A stretch of DNA of 64,000 nt from SIAQ01 sp963767835 (GCA_963767835.1 CAVYFY010000019.1:310001-374000); one strand, 5' to 3'; shown: positions 17,380-26,152, counted from the stretch's first letter. Notes: generated by a model from the letters alone, not told the origin. Program-made: numbers and translations.

Positions 17380-18789
17380 TTAACTCAAGAACTTGAAGGC
17401 GAGGAAGCCGAGCACGCAGCCGATCAGGGCGATCGAGATGATGCCGACCGGGCCGATCGCGCCGGACCAGATGGAAGTCGATTCTTCGGTGTCGGCGCCG
17501 CCGCCCGGCACTGGCACGGGCGTTTTCGCTTCGGCGGGAGCGGCGGCGGCTTCGGCATGCGGCTTCGGTTTCGCGGCGGCGCCTTGTGCGCCGCGCAAGG
17601 TGCTGCGCGTCGGCAGGGTGCCCATCGCTTGCGGTCGTGGCGTTGGCGCCGATGGGGCGATGGTCTTTGGCGCTGATTGCCCAACACTTGCCGCCGACGC
17701 CGGCCGACTCGAGTGGGCGGAATGCCTGGCTTGCGGTCGCGCCGTGGCGCCGCTCTTGCTCCGCATATAGGGCCGCAATTCCTCGACGACCTGGCCGACA
17801 TTCGTGAAGCGGTTCTCCGGTTTCTTCTGCATCAATTTATCGACGACCGCGAGCAACTCCGGCGGCGTTTCCGGCGCGAGCTCGCTCAGGGCCTGCGGCT
17901 GCTTGAACTGGTGCGCCATCATCTTCTCCGCGGCGCTGCCGTCCGGGAACGGATAATTCCCGGCCAGCATGTAATACATGACGCAGCCGAGGCTGTATTG
18001 ATCGCCAGTCGGCGTCAGGTTGGTCGGGTCCATGATGCTTTCAGGGCTCGAGCAATCCAGTCCGCTCGTCACCGAGTTGGCCGTGGACATCGTATCGACC
18101 AGCGATTCTCCTTCGGTCTCCGCCAAGAGGCAGCCGATGCCGAAATCGAGAATGTAAACCTGCTGGTCCGGACCGATCATGATATTGGACGGCTTCAGGA
18201 GCCCGTGGAAAAGCCCCTGTTGATGGCAGACCTCAAGCCCTTCGGCGATCTGCATGGCGATATTGCCGACATCGGCGGCGGAGAGCTTGCCCTGCCGTCC
18301 GATGAGCTTGTCGAGTGTTTCGCCATCAACATGCGGCCACGCCAGATAGTGCATACCCCCCGCGGTGCCGACATCGACAAACGGCACGACGGCGGGATGC
18401 TTGCACTGCTCGAAGGAGCGGACCTTGCGGCGAGCGATGCGGACATTCCACATGCTGCGGCGCGGCAACACCTTCACCGCGTACCACTGGTCGTCGGTCT
18501 TATTGTGCGCTTTGTAAACCGTCCCCATGCTTCCCGAGCCCAGCGCGTCCATCAGCGTGAACGGGCCGAGCACGAAGCCTTGCGTCTTGCCTTGCAGCAA
18601 GCGCTCGGCTTGAAACCCGGTCAGGATGCTTTCGGCGATCAGGAATTCGGCAAGGGCGGGTGGTTCGGCGCGCGGGTTTTTTTGCAAAAATTCACCGACA
18701 ATTTGATCGAGCCGGCCGCGGTCGATGAGGTTCGAGCGGCGCAGATCCCAGACAAACCATTCACAAGCGCCAAGTTCAGTCGTAACCAT
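17380..18789 (-). CDS. Kinase-fold protein lacking the catalytic Asp (predicted pseudokinase), tail-anchored
   Basis: 469 residues. The start at 18789 has AAGGAT upstream. Residues 1-72 are the planctomycete kinase N-terminal module (SILTGFQAERLLQGKTQGF). The kinase domain spans 75-350: GSGSMGTV (84-91), Lys106 in YAVKVLP, and DFG 215-217. The catalytic loop, however, reads FHGLLKPSN, so the HRD Asp is Leu197. Phosphotransfer should be lost or very weak while nucleotide binding may remain. A Pro/Ala/Arg linker follows, then one C-terminal helix (GIISIALIGCVLGFLAFKF). It is probably membrane-attached with the kinase domain in the cytoplasm. Scaffold or regulator roles are inference. Confidence 0.88.
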   Translation of the reverse strand: MVTTELGACEWFVWDLRRSNLIDRGRLDQIVGEFLQKNPRAEPPALAEFLIAESILTGFQAERLLQGKTQGFVLGPFTLMDALGSGSMGTVYKAHNKTDDQWYAVKVLPRRSMWNVRIARRKVRSFEQCKHPAVVPFVDVGTAGGMHYLAWPHVDGETLDKLIGRQGKLSAADVGNIAMQIAEGLEVCHQQGLFHGLLKPSNIMIGPDQQVYILDFGIGCLLAETEGESLVDTMSTANSVTSGLDCSSPESIMDPTNLTPTGDQYSLGCVMYYMLAGNYPFPDGSAAEKMMAHQFKQPQALSELAPETPPELLAVVDKLMQKKPENRFTNVGQVVEELRPYMRSKSGATARPQARHSAHSSRPASAASVGQSAPKTIAPSAPTPRPQAMGTLPTRSTLRGAQGAAAKPKPHAEAAAAPAEAKTPVPVPGGGADTEESTSIWSGAIGPVGIISIALIGCVLGFLAFKFLS

Positions 18790-19212
18790 TGCTGCATCCT
18801 TTTGAAAGCGAGGATCATTTCGGGGACCAAGATCCCCCCGGCATGGAGCATGCGTCACCGTTGACGCTCATGCGGGAGAGGCGGGCAGGGTTTTTCCGCC
18901 TCTGGCTGTAGCATGGGACAGAAAATCGGGTCTGTCAAATCGTGACGGGATTAATGATGGAAGTGAGCGGTCTTGAAGTGCGGGGAAGTGAATGGTTGTC
19001 CACGCGAGTGGCCCTTTAGGCGAGCGGCAAGAGTTTTTCTCCCCTCTCCCTCCGGGAGAGGGGTTGGGGGTGAGGGCGTTTGGCGAGTTCTTTTGAAGCC
19101 TCTGCCCTCACCCCCAACCCCTCTCCCGGAGGGAGAGGGGGTAGATTATGTAGAGCCGCTCGCCTGAGCGTTCGCATGGCGCCCGCGAACGCTAAACGGG
19201 AAACCTGGATTT
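18790..19212. repeat. 423-base non-coding gap with two palindromes
   Basis: No supported gene. It holds a 37-bp perfect inverted repeat (19041-19077 and 19104-19140), a TCTCCCTCCGGGAGAGGG / CCCTCACCCCCAACCCC type repeat common in planctomycetes. A second hairpin of the AGCGTTCGC...GCGAACGCT type lies at about 19167-19196, the same type that separates oxidase genes further on. The upstream 18800-18960 part should contain the promoter of the kinase-fold gene, but no clear -35/-10 was recognised. Confidence 0.75.
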
Positions 19213-20728
19213 CTACCCGTTCCCAAGTGCCGCCCGCGTCCGCTGTAGCACCGGCGCATCGTTACCCGCCGAGCCTTTTAGCCAATAGACGCTGGCGGCG
19301 AGATATCGATCGCGCCAGGCCGGGCTGACGTGGTAGAAATCTTCCAGGGACGCCGAGCTGAATTTGTAATCGTGTGAATCGGTCCCCTTGGCGAAGATGA
19401 GCCGGCGGGCCGTCGCGAACATGCCCGGAAGCTGCTCACGTTGATCTCGCAAAAGAGTCAGCGTCTTGCGGGCGGCGGCAAGCCGGTCGGTCGAGAGCGT
19501 CGAGAAGATGCCGTCGATCGCCGCCTGCCCGTTGCCCGTAAGTTCGCCGGGTTCCAAGGTGTCAATGCGCGGCATGGCCGGCAGGTTTCCCATGCGGGCG
19601 CGGAACATCGTCAGGAAAGACGCCGCTTGCAGCATCAATAATCGGCGCGTCTCGTCGCTCGATGTCGTTTGATAGCCGAACGCCAGCGCATTGACCGACG
19701 TCATCGTGTGCAGCCCGACGATGCCCGGCTGCTTCATCAGCAACTCCCCGGCGGTGAGGAAAAGCGCATCCCACACGCAACTCGGATCGACCCGGTCATT
19801 GAGCTTGGTCACGACGGCGTCGGCAGCTTCCGCGGCGTTGGCAGTGCGCATCGCCGCCAACAGGTCGGTGACCGCTGCCCGGGCGACCGTGCCGCGCTGC
19901 CAGTCGGCGCGGATGCGCGTCAATTTTCGCAGGTTTTCGCGGCCGGGGCGGTCTTCGGCGTGATCGCTGCGGGCCGGGTTTGCCTGATTGCCGAAATCCA
20001 ACAGGGCGTAGGCAAGCGAGCGCACGATCGGCTCTGCGTGCCGCCAGCCGATGGTCACCAGCGTGCGGTAGGAGTTGGCGACAAAGATCGCCTTGTGGCC
20101 GATGTCGCGAAGATCGCGGGCGCCATACGCGCCAGAACATTTCGTAGATTTCGTTGAGGCTGGCGAGCCGCGACAGCTGAGCGATGGCCCGGTCGGCATC
20201 CTCGGTCTGCCAGTCGTCCATCGCCGTGCGGAAATTGCGGGCGGCCTGCTCCGGCGCGGGAAGGCGATCGTCGGGAATCGCCACCATGCGCCAATCGCCT
20301 TCGCGGGCATTGGCGGCTTGCGACGCCTTGTAATTGTCGATGGCCCAGAACAACGGCAGCCAGCGGTCGCGGTCGGCCGCCGCCAGGCTTGCCAGATGAG
20401 CGGAGTTGACGACGAGCACCGCGTGGAATTTGAAGCCGACGGGACGAGGCTGAATGCCGCGTACGCCGGCAAGCATGAGCGCGCTCAGGATTTGCTGATA
20501 GCTGGCGCCGCCGCGAATGCGCGTGCCGATCTCTTCGAGCAGGCGGTTGCGCGCGGTGTCCTCAATCAGGCGAACCAGCGGCTCGACATCGCTTTGCACG
20601 GGGGCGAGAGTGCGCTGCACTTGCTGGGCGGAGAGCGGCGGCAGGTTTTCCAGGAAGGCAAATTCGCCAGCGGTTGCTAAGGCGCCCAGCTGGGCGGAAC
20701 GGGTCAGAAACTCGCGCCGAGTGGACAT
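19213..20728 (-). pseudogene. Tat-signal hypothetical protein, frameshifted
   Basis: About 504 residues in two frames. The N-terminal frame from 20728 starts with a twin-arginine signal (MSTRREFLTRSAQLGALATAG) and continues to NEIYEMFWR. The C-terminal frame resumes at YGARDLRDIGHKAIFVANSY and runs to RTRAALGNG at 19213. They join near 20126-20132, where removing one G gives MFWRYGARDLRD. The protein is helix-rich, with GLHTMTSVNALAFGY and HDYKFSSASLEDFYHVSPAW. It resembles planctomycete exported proteins of unknown function. I assign no activity. Confidence 0.75.
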
Positions 20729-20795
20729 GATACAACTCCCGGAAGAGGACGGGCGATGGTATCGACGGATCGAATTGTGAACGGGCGATCAACAT

Positions 20796-21149
20796 CCTCG
20801 TTCCCACGCTCTGCGTGGGAACGCACTGCTTCGCGACGCTCCCGCGTCGCGGACGTGTCATACTTGGTTGCACGCAGCCGCCCAAGGGAAGACGTTCTGG
20901 GCGTAGCGGGCGAATCCCGGTTCTGAAAGGCACACTGTCCGCGACGCAGGAGCGTCGCGAGTACATGTCCATTCTAGCAGAGGGATTGCAGCAAACCTAA
21001 GATAGTTTACCTATTTGTGATAAGATATAACACCTATAATGAATAGGTGTAATATCGTAATATAGCAGGTGTTTCCCCCTAATTCTGGGCTACAATGGAC
21101 ACGTACCGTCGCGAAGCAGTGCGTTCCCACGCAGAGCGTGGGAACGAGG
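20796..21149. mobile_element. MITE-like element with 43-bp perfect terminal inverted repeats
   Basis: Terminal arms 20796-20838 and 21107-21149 are exact reverse complements, 43 bases each, flanking 268 bases. Each arm is itself a hairpin (GTTCCCACGC / GCGTGGGAAC). A nested inverted pair (about 20833-20855 and 20938-20960, one mismatch) sits inside. The central part is AT-rich with an ACACCTAT...ATAGGTGT palindrome near 21031-21051. No transposase is encoded, so it would be non-autonomous. I could not define target-site duplications with confidence. Confidence 0.65.
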
Positions 21150-21164
21150 TTATGTGATTGACGA

Positions 21165-21449
21165 TCAATCTGATTGGTGGTGCTCCGCGTCGCCGCTCAA
21201 GCCATCCATATATTCGCGGTTTTTCTTCACCCCGCGATAGACCAAAAAGCCCATGACCGCGAAGCTTATGTAGGGCACGGACACCATCAAATAGATGCTC
21301 TGGTTGACCGCGGGCCCGAAATTGTCTTCGGCTTCCGCACCGGAAGCCTCCACCATTTCCGTTCAGGCCGGGCACGCCTGCACCGTCCGCGGGGAAACCA
21401 GCGTCACCGCGATCAGCAGCAGCCAGGCAATGAGGCGAAGCCATTTCAT
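21165..21449 (-). CDS. Small secreted/membrane protein with in-frame UGA at CPxU: candidate selenoprotein
   Basis: 94 codons if UGA at 21363-21365 is read. ATG 21449 has an excellent AAGGAG at 6-base spacing, 29 bases after the SCO1-DUF420 stop. Residues 1-25 are a signal peptide (WLRLIAWLLLIAVTLV), then Cys26-Pro-Ala-UGA29. The frame continues as TEMVEASGAEAEDN, a membrane helix (SIYLMVSVPYISFAVMGFLV) and a charged tail, stopping at 21165. From memory, related small proteins in planctomycete oxidase loci carry CPxC here, so UGA replaces the second redox Cys. A SECIS-like hairpin follows. Alternatives are a TGC-to-TGA sequencing error or a nonsense mutation. The role may be copper or thiol handling for oxidase assembly (inference). 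Confidence 0.65.
21330..21348 (-). promoter_or_regulatory. SECIS-like stem-loop downstream of UGA
   Basis: In the mRNA sense: GGCUUCCG-GUG-CGGAAGCC, a perfect 8-bp stem with a 3-base GUG loop. The loop begins 22 bases after the UGA. Published bacterial SECIS models place the apical loop about 16-37 bases after UGA with a G in its first positions. The geometry fits; function is untested. Confidence 0.45.
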
Positions 21450-21478
21450 GGGAATCTCCTTACGCACATTATATCGAG

Positions 21479-22518
21479 TTACCACGCCAGAACGTACAGC
21501 ATCCAGTACACCACCACTCCCGTGACGGACACGTAAAGCCAAATCGGCAACGTCCAGCGCGCGACGCGCACGTGCTGCGGCAGCGCATTGCGCAGGCCTT
21601 GCACCGTAATGTAAATCGCCAGCGGCGCGACCACGACCGCCAGGATCGTGTGCGAGATCAAGATGCCGAAGTAAATGTAGCGTGCCGCCCCTTCGCCATG
21701 AAAGCGCGTCGGCTCCATGTGCATGACCGCAAAATGATAGAAAAGATAGCTCGCCAGGAACACCATCGAAACGGCCAGCGCCAGCAGCATCACCAGTTTG
21801 TGCAGTGTCACAAAGCGCAGCCGAATCGCGATCCAGCCGAGCAATAAGAGGACGGTGCAGCTCGCGTTCAAGGTGGCGTTGAAGCGAGGCAAATCGCTCG
21901 CCATGATCGGGATCGGCTGCCGCAAGCGCAATTTCTCGATCTCCACCGCCAGAGCGTCGGCGGCGTTCGGGTCCGTGGCGTCGAGTTGGCCGACCATGAT
22001 GCCGTCCGCGTCAATCAGGATGAGCCGCGTCGAATGCCCGATCACATCACCCGCGGAGGGATTTGCCGCCGCATGACCAGCGTCCCGAAGCTGTGCCGGG
22101 CCACGTCGTGCATTTGGTTCTTGTCTTTATCCGCCAGGAACAGCCATTGCCCGGGCTCCGCCTTCTGGTCCTCGGCGAATTTGTCGAGAGTTTCGGCATC
22201 GCCGTAGTCGAGAGCGAAGCTGACGAGGCGGACGTACGGTTTGCCGCGATAGATTTCTTGCAGCCGGCGCATGGCAGGGAGATTCTTGCTGCATTCGTTG
22301 CAGCCGGGGTAGAAGAACTGGGCAACCCAGATGACGCCGCGCAAATCGCGGGCATGGACAGTTTGGCCGCTGCGATCGGTCAAGGAAAAGTTGCCCGCCG
22401 GCCCTTCCGCGTCAGAGTCCCGAAAGGACGTGAACGGACTCGAGGATTTCTTTTCGTCCTGAGCGCACGCCGTGCCCGTCAGGGCGACGACCATCAGGAT
22501 TGCGAGCAAGCGGCACAT
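21479..22518 (-). pseudogene. SCO1/SenC-DUF420 fusion, frameshifted
   Basis: About 346 residues in two frames. From 22518: signal peptide (LLAILMVVALTGTACAQ), then an SCO thioredoxin-like domain with FFYPGCNECSKN, a CxxC where SCO1 usually has CxxxC. This frame runs to FGTLVMRRQ. The second frame resumes at NPSAGDVIGHSTRLILID, supplying the conserved SCO His, then continues into a DUF420 domain with four or five helices (CTVLLLLGWIAIRLRF, LVMLLALAVSMVFLASYLF, LWLYV-type final helix) to 21479. The join is near 22060-22075. SCO proteins deliver copper to the CuA centre of subunit II. SCO-DUF420 fusion fits planctomycete oxidase loci. Confidence 0.82.
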
Positions 22519-22545
22519 GGAACACCGCAAATTATTAATATTCCT

Positions 22546-22618
22546 GGCGAGCGTTGACGCGTCAGCCCGACGTGAGAGGCGCCAAAGTTCACGTCGGGCT
22601 CACGCCGCGACGCTCGCC
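22546..22618. repeat. Compound hairpin between coxD and SCO1-DUF420
   Basis: Nested arms: GGCGAGCGT (22546-22554) with ACGCTCGCC (22610-22618), and AGCCCGACGTGA (22564-22575) with its complement (22589-22600). It lies in the coxD-to-SCO gap. Confidence 0.65.
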
Positions 22619-22623
22619 GTCTG

Positions 22624-22953
22624 CTACTGGATCAATGGCACGCTGCGCTCCGGCAGCGCGTGCCATGCGAGGACGATGTCGATCGACAAAATGATGACCA
22701 TCATTACCGTGACGACGCAGACCGGCAAGATGATGCAGTAGAGCTTGCCGAAGTCGAATTTCAGATGCATGAAAATCCCGGCCACCAGCACCGCCTTGAC
22801 GACAGCGACCGCCATGATGATGCCGGCGCTGGTGTGGTTGTGCTCCATGATGGCGCTCACAATGAAAGAAATCGCCGTGCAAACGCACAGGGCGCCAAAC
22901 ACCGCCAAATACGACTGAAAGCTCGGACCAGCGTGTTCGTGTTCGTCGGCCAT
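22624..22953 (-). CDS. Cytochrome c oxidase subunit IV family protein
   Basis: 109 residues. The start at 22953 has GAGGAG upstream. A His/Glu-rich N-terminus (MADEHEHAGP) precedes three membrane helices: SYLAVFGALCVCTAISFIV, GIIMAVAVVKAVLVAGIFMHL and the CIILPVCVVTVMMVIILSI region. The KAVLVAGIFMHLK signature is typical of the small subunit IV / CyoD-like family. It lies 28 bases after coxC and is presumably co-transcribed. Confidence 0.92.
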   Translation of the reverse strand: MADEHEHAGPSFQSYLAVFGALCVCTAISFIVSAIMEHNHTSAGIIMAVAVVKAVLVAGIFMHLKFDFGKLYCIILPVCVVTVMMVIILSIDIVLAWHALPERSVPLIQ

Positions 22954-22981
22954 GGAATACTCCTCATTTCTCACGATTCAT

Positions 22982-24130
22982 CTACACCAGATACAACAAG
23001 GGAAAAAGGAAGATCCAAACGATATCGACAAAATGCCAGTACAGCCCTGTCAGCTCGATGGCCAATTCGCTCTGGGCGCCGAAGCGGCCAAACACATATG
23101 CGATCAAGAAGGTGGCAAAGATCACCAGCCCGCCGAAAACGTGCAGGGCATGGAACCCCGTCATCGCGAAATAGCTCGACGCCCACAGGTTGCCGTAGGG
23201 GATCGAGTAGGAAACATGGGCGTCGAGGTCGGCTTCCAAGATACCCTTCTTGACATTATTGCCGTAGAACGTGAGGTTAGTCGAGCCAGAATCCTCGGCC
23301 GCCGCACTGAGGACGATGCCTTTGCCTTCCTCAACGGAGGCCACGGTTGTGTCTTTTTTGAAGCCCGGCCCCGTGACCATCTGGCCTACGAAGAATCGGC
23401 TCGTGTCTTCAGCCTTTACTTTTGTTTCGCCCTTCCGGGTAGTCAGTACGGCGAACCACGTCGGCATGTCACAAAACTTGATCTTGATGTGATGATTGTG
23501 GTGCCCGACGATCCGTTCGTTGACTTCCTTGGGGGAAATCTGACCGGAGAGAGATTTCTCGTCAATGTCCTTGAGCAGTGCCTCGCTGAGCTCGACCGCT
23601 TCCGGGTTGGCCGTCTTTTCCTTGACGATGTGCTCGAGCTGCTCACGGACATGGCGCACGAATTTGTAGCCCTGCGGCCCATCGTTCTTCAATTCGAATA
23701 TTTGGCCCGGCAGAATCTGGTGCTCGAATTTCGACGTGTATTCATACGCCTTGATGCCGAGAAAAACGCAGCCCAAAAGCAGGGTCGCTCCCAGGCACAG
23801 CACGGCTTTCTTGACGAGCCCCTGCCGCCTGGCCGCCTCGGCTTCCTTGCGGGCCTTGTGCAGATACCAATGGCACAAGACCACGGTCAAGCTGGAACAG
23901 ATCAAGACGAAGGTGTTGATCGCCCCGATCGCTTCGATCAGGTGCACGTCGTGCGGCGTCGGCCAGGGGGTGAGCTGGGTCGGCTGGCCGTTGCGCAACA
24001 GCATATAAGTGCCGATGATTGCGGTGAAGAAGGTGATCTCCGTCACCAGAAAAATCCACATCGCCAGCTTGCCATTGGGCAACGGCAAGCCCATGTGCAG
24101 CCCCGAATTTTCAGCAGCATCGTGTGCCAT
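22982..24130 (-). CDS. coxC: Cytochrome c oxidase subunit III with a large loop insertion
   Basis: 382 residues. The start at 24130 (MAHDAAENSGLHMGLPLPNG) precedes the first helix, KLAMWIFLVTEITFFTAIIG, a standard heme-copper oxidase subunit III opening. Later helices include GFHALHVFGGLVIFATFLIAY and ELTGLYWHFVDIVWIFLFPL, the conserved C-terminal pair. Between about residues 125 and 290 there is a hydrophilic insertion (VREQLEHIVKEKTANPEAVE and onward), making the protein much longer than a minimal 190-200 residue subunit. A long in-frame extension upstream of 24130 overlaps cyoE and is rejected. Confidence 0.93.
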   Translation of the reverse strand: MAHDAAENSGLHMGLPLPNGKLAMWIFLVTEITFFTAIIGTYMLLRNGQPTQLTPWPTPHDVHLIEAIGAINTFVLICSSLTVVLCHWYLHKARKEAEAARRQGLVKKAVLCLGATLLLGCVFLGIKAYEYTSKFEHQILPGQIFELKNDGPQGYKFVRHVREQLEHIVKEKTANPEAVELSEALLKDIDEKSLSGQISPKEVNERIVGHHNHHIKIKFCDMPTWFAVLTTRKGETKVKAEDTSRFFVGQMVTGPGFKKDTTVASVEEGKGIVLSAAAEDSGSTNLTFYGNNVKKGILEADLDAHVSYSIPYGNLWASSYFAMTGFHALHVFGGLVIFATFLIAYVFGRFGAQSELAIELTGLYWHFVDIVWIFLFPLLYLV

Positions 24131-24183
24131 AATTGTTTCCGATCTTTCCTCGTTTAGCGTCCGCAATAAACCATCGATTCGAC

Positions 24184-25116
24184 TTACGCACTCATCCAAT
24201 GCCGAATCCAATGTTCCACCAACAACAGCGCCAGCACGCTTGGCAAGTAAACCAGTGACGCATGCAGTACCTTGCGGGCCTTCGCCTGGCTCGGCACGAG
24301 CGCGAAGCCTCCGCAGGCTCGTAAGAAGTAAACGCCCAGGCCCAAGGCACCGAAGCCGTACATCGCACCGGCTTCGTGCAGCCAGACCGGGAGCAAGCTG
24401 ATCGGGACCAGCGCGAAACTGTAGAGCAGCATCTGCCGGGCCGTCGCCGAGCCTTCCGCATCGATGCCGGGCAGCATCTTCAGGCCGGCGCGTGCATAAT
24501 CCTCGCGGTAAATCCAGGCGATGGCCAGAAAATGCGGCACCTGCCAGACGAACACAATCAAGAACAGCACGACCGCCTGAGCATCGAGCGTTCCCGTCAG
24601 CGCCGTCCAACCGATCACCGGCGGCAGGGCGCCCGGCACCGCGCCGGTCAGCGTGTTCAGCGTGGTCTTGCGCTTGAGCGGCGTGTAGACGAAGACGTAG
24701 CTCAAGAGCGTCACCGCCGTCACCGCCGCGGCGAGCGGGTGGGCCATCAGCACGGCCATGTATAAAAGCCCCGCTCCGGAAACGACACAGCCGAACACCA
24801 GCGCCTCCGAAGGGGTCAATCGGCCGGCGGGCAGCGGGCGATTCTCGGTTCGCCGCATGAGCGCGTCGGAACCGCGTTCCAGCCATTGATTGAGCGCGCT
24901 CGCTCCGGCCGCGACCAGCGCAGTCCCCACGAGCGCGTGCGCCAGCTGCAGCAAATCGAACGGCGCCGGTTGGGCCAACAGCCCCCCGGCCGCGACCGTG
25001 AATAGCACCATGACGGCAATGCGCGGCTTCGTCAATTCCAGAAAATCCAGCCAGCGCGAACGAGTCAACGGCAATGAAGAGCCGGAAGCGTAAGCGACGG
25101 TCGTGCTCGTTTTCAC
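24184..25116 (-). CDS. cyoE: Heme O synthase (protoheme IX farnesyltransferase)
   Basis: 310 residues and an integral-membrane UbiA-family prenyltransferase that farnesylates haem b to haem O. GTG at 25116 is chosen because it overlaps the ctaA stop (GTGA), indicating translational coupling. Motifs: ELTKPRIAVMVLFT at the start, LNQWLERGSDALMRRTENRP (Asp/Asn-rich prenyl site), YVFVYTPLKRKTTLNT, and YREDYARAGLKMLP. About nine helices. It works with ctaA, immediately upstream, to supply haem A to CoxA. Confidence 0.95.
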   Translation of the reverse strand: MKTSTTVAYASGSSLPLTRSRWLDFLELTKPRIAVMVLFTVAAGGLLAQPAPFDLLQLAHALVGTALVAAGASALNQWLERGSDALMRRTENRPLPAGRLTPSEALVFGCVVSGAGLLYMAVLMAHPLAAAVTAVTLLSYVFVYTPLKRKTTLNTLTGAVPGALPPVIGWTALTGTLDAQAVVLFLIVFVWQVPHFLAIAWIYREDYARAGLKMLPGIDAEGSATARQMLLYSFALVPISLLPVWLHEAGAMYGFGALGLGVYFLRACGGFALVPSQAKARKVLHASLVYLPSVLALLLVEHWIRHWMSA

Positions 25117-26069
25117 AGGGCGCCCTCCAACTCGCGGACTCGCAAGGGCGCTTCCATGACCGTCGCGGCGCGGCGCTGCGCCAACAGCGCGACGCTCACG
25201 CTGGTCGCGAAGATCAGGCTGCCAACCAGGTAGTGGGCTGTACGAATCCACTCTGCATGCATCGGCATCGGCAGAATCGCCTCATGGCGCACGTCCGCGA
25301 CATAGTATTTCGCCAGCCATGATTCCAAGCCGAGCACCAGTTGCAGACCAAGGAGCGCCATGAACAGAATCCTCGCGACCGCAAATCGCTCCCGCGCCTC
25401 GCTCGCGCGGATGAGGCTCAAAAGCCACACCACCGCCGCGACCACGACAAAAGCCCCGAGCAGATGCCCGCGCGGGCCGAGCAGCGAATCGTCATGCCGA
25501 ACCATGCCGCCCAGCCAAAGCTGACCCAATACCAGAATCGCCGTGGCGACCGACCAGCGCTCGAGCGCCGGCGAGGTTGCCTCCATCGGATCGTCGGCCC
25601 ATTTCCGAGAAGTCAGCACCGCGACGCTGACGAGCACTGCGAAGACCAGCTGGGCGAACATGCCATGAATCATCGCAATGGTTCGGCCATGCAGCGCGTT
25701 GTAATCGACCCGAAATATGCCGAGCGCTCCTTGAACGCAGATGAGCGCCAGGGCGAGAATGCCGATCCAGCCCATCCAGGGCCGGCGATCCGCGAACCAG
25801 CAGCCGGCCGCCAGGCCGATCCCGCACAAGCCGACGAGGAAGCCGAAGGTACGGTGTCCGTATTCCAAGCGAATGCCCAGGCCACTGTTTTCGAAAAGGC
25901 CGTTGATGATTTCCCAGGGCGGCCGAAACCCGCGCGGATCGACCATGCCGACGCCGTGGCTGGTGACGCCGGCGCCCAGAAAGAGCAGCGGCAGCGTGCA
26001 TAGCACGGTCAGCACCGCCAAAGCGTGCAACCAGCGCGGCGAGCCAGGGTTGTTGGAATCCGATTGCAT
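25113..26069 (-). CDS. ctaA: Heme A synthase
   Basis: 318 residues. CtaA oxidises the C8 methyl of haem O to a formyl group. Eight helices are expected, and four conserved haem-related His segments are visible: EYGHRTFGF, MIHGMFAQL, GPRGHLLGAF and RTAHYLVGSL. The N-terminal region ends helix 1 in GAGVTSHGVGM, normal for the family. It lies downstream of coxA with a palindrome in the 83-base gap and overlaps cyoE by 4 bases. Confidence 0.94.
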   Translation of the reverse strand: MQSDSNNPGSPRWLHALAVLTVLCTLPLLFLGAGVTSHGVGMVDPRGFRPPWEIINGLFENSGLGIRLEYGHRTFGFLVGLCGIGLAAGCWFADRRPWMGWIGILALALICVQGALGIFRVDYNALHGRTIAMIHGMFAQLVFAVLVSVAVLTSRKWADDPMEATSPALERWSVATAILVLGQLWLGGMVRHDDSLLGPRGHLLGAFVVVAAVVWLLSLIRASEARERFAVARILFMALLGLQLVLGLESWLAKYYVADVRHEAILPMPMHAEWIRTAHYLVGSLIFATSVSVALLAQRRAATVMEAPLRVRELEGAL

Positions 26070-26078
26070 TTGCGTCCT

Positions 26079-26141
26079 CGTTTAGCGCTCGCAATGAACT
26101 GGCGGGATCATCGCCCGTCGATTCATTGCGAGCGCCAAACG
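26079..26141. repeat. Palindrome between coxA and ctaA
   Basis: 20-base arms (26079-26098 and 26122-26141) with one mismatch, of the CGTTTAGCG(C/T)TCGC family that recurs through the oxidase locus. Confidence 0.75.
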
Positions 26142-26152
26142 AAATCCAGGAA

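Noticed and set aside
24131..24886. In-frame extension upstream of coxC (open frame to 24886)
   Set aside because: It overlaps cyoE on the same strand in another frame, has Arg/Ala-rich shadow composition, and the standard subunit III start is at 24130.
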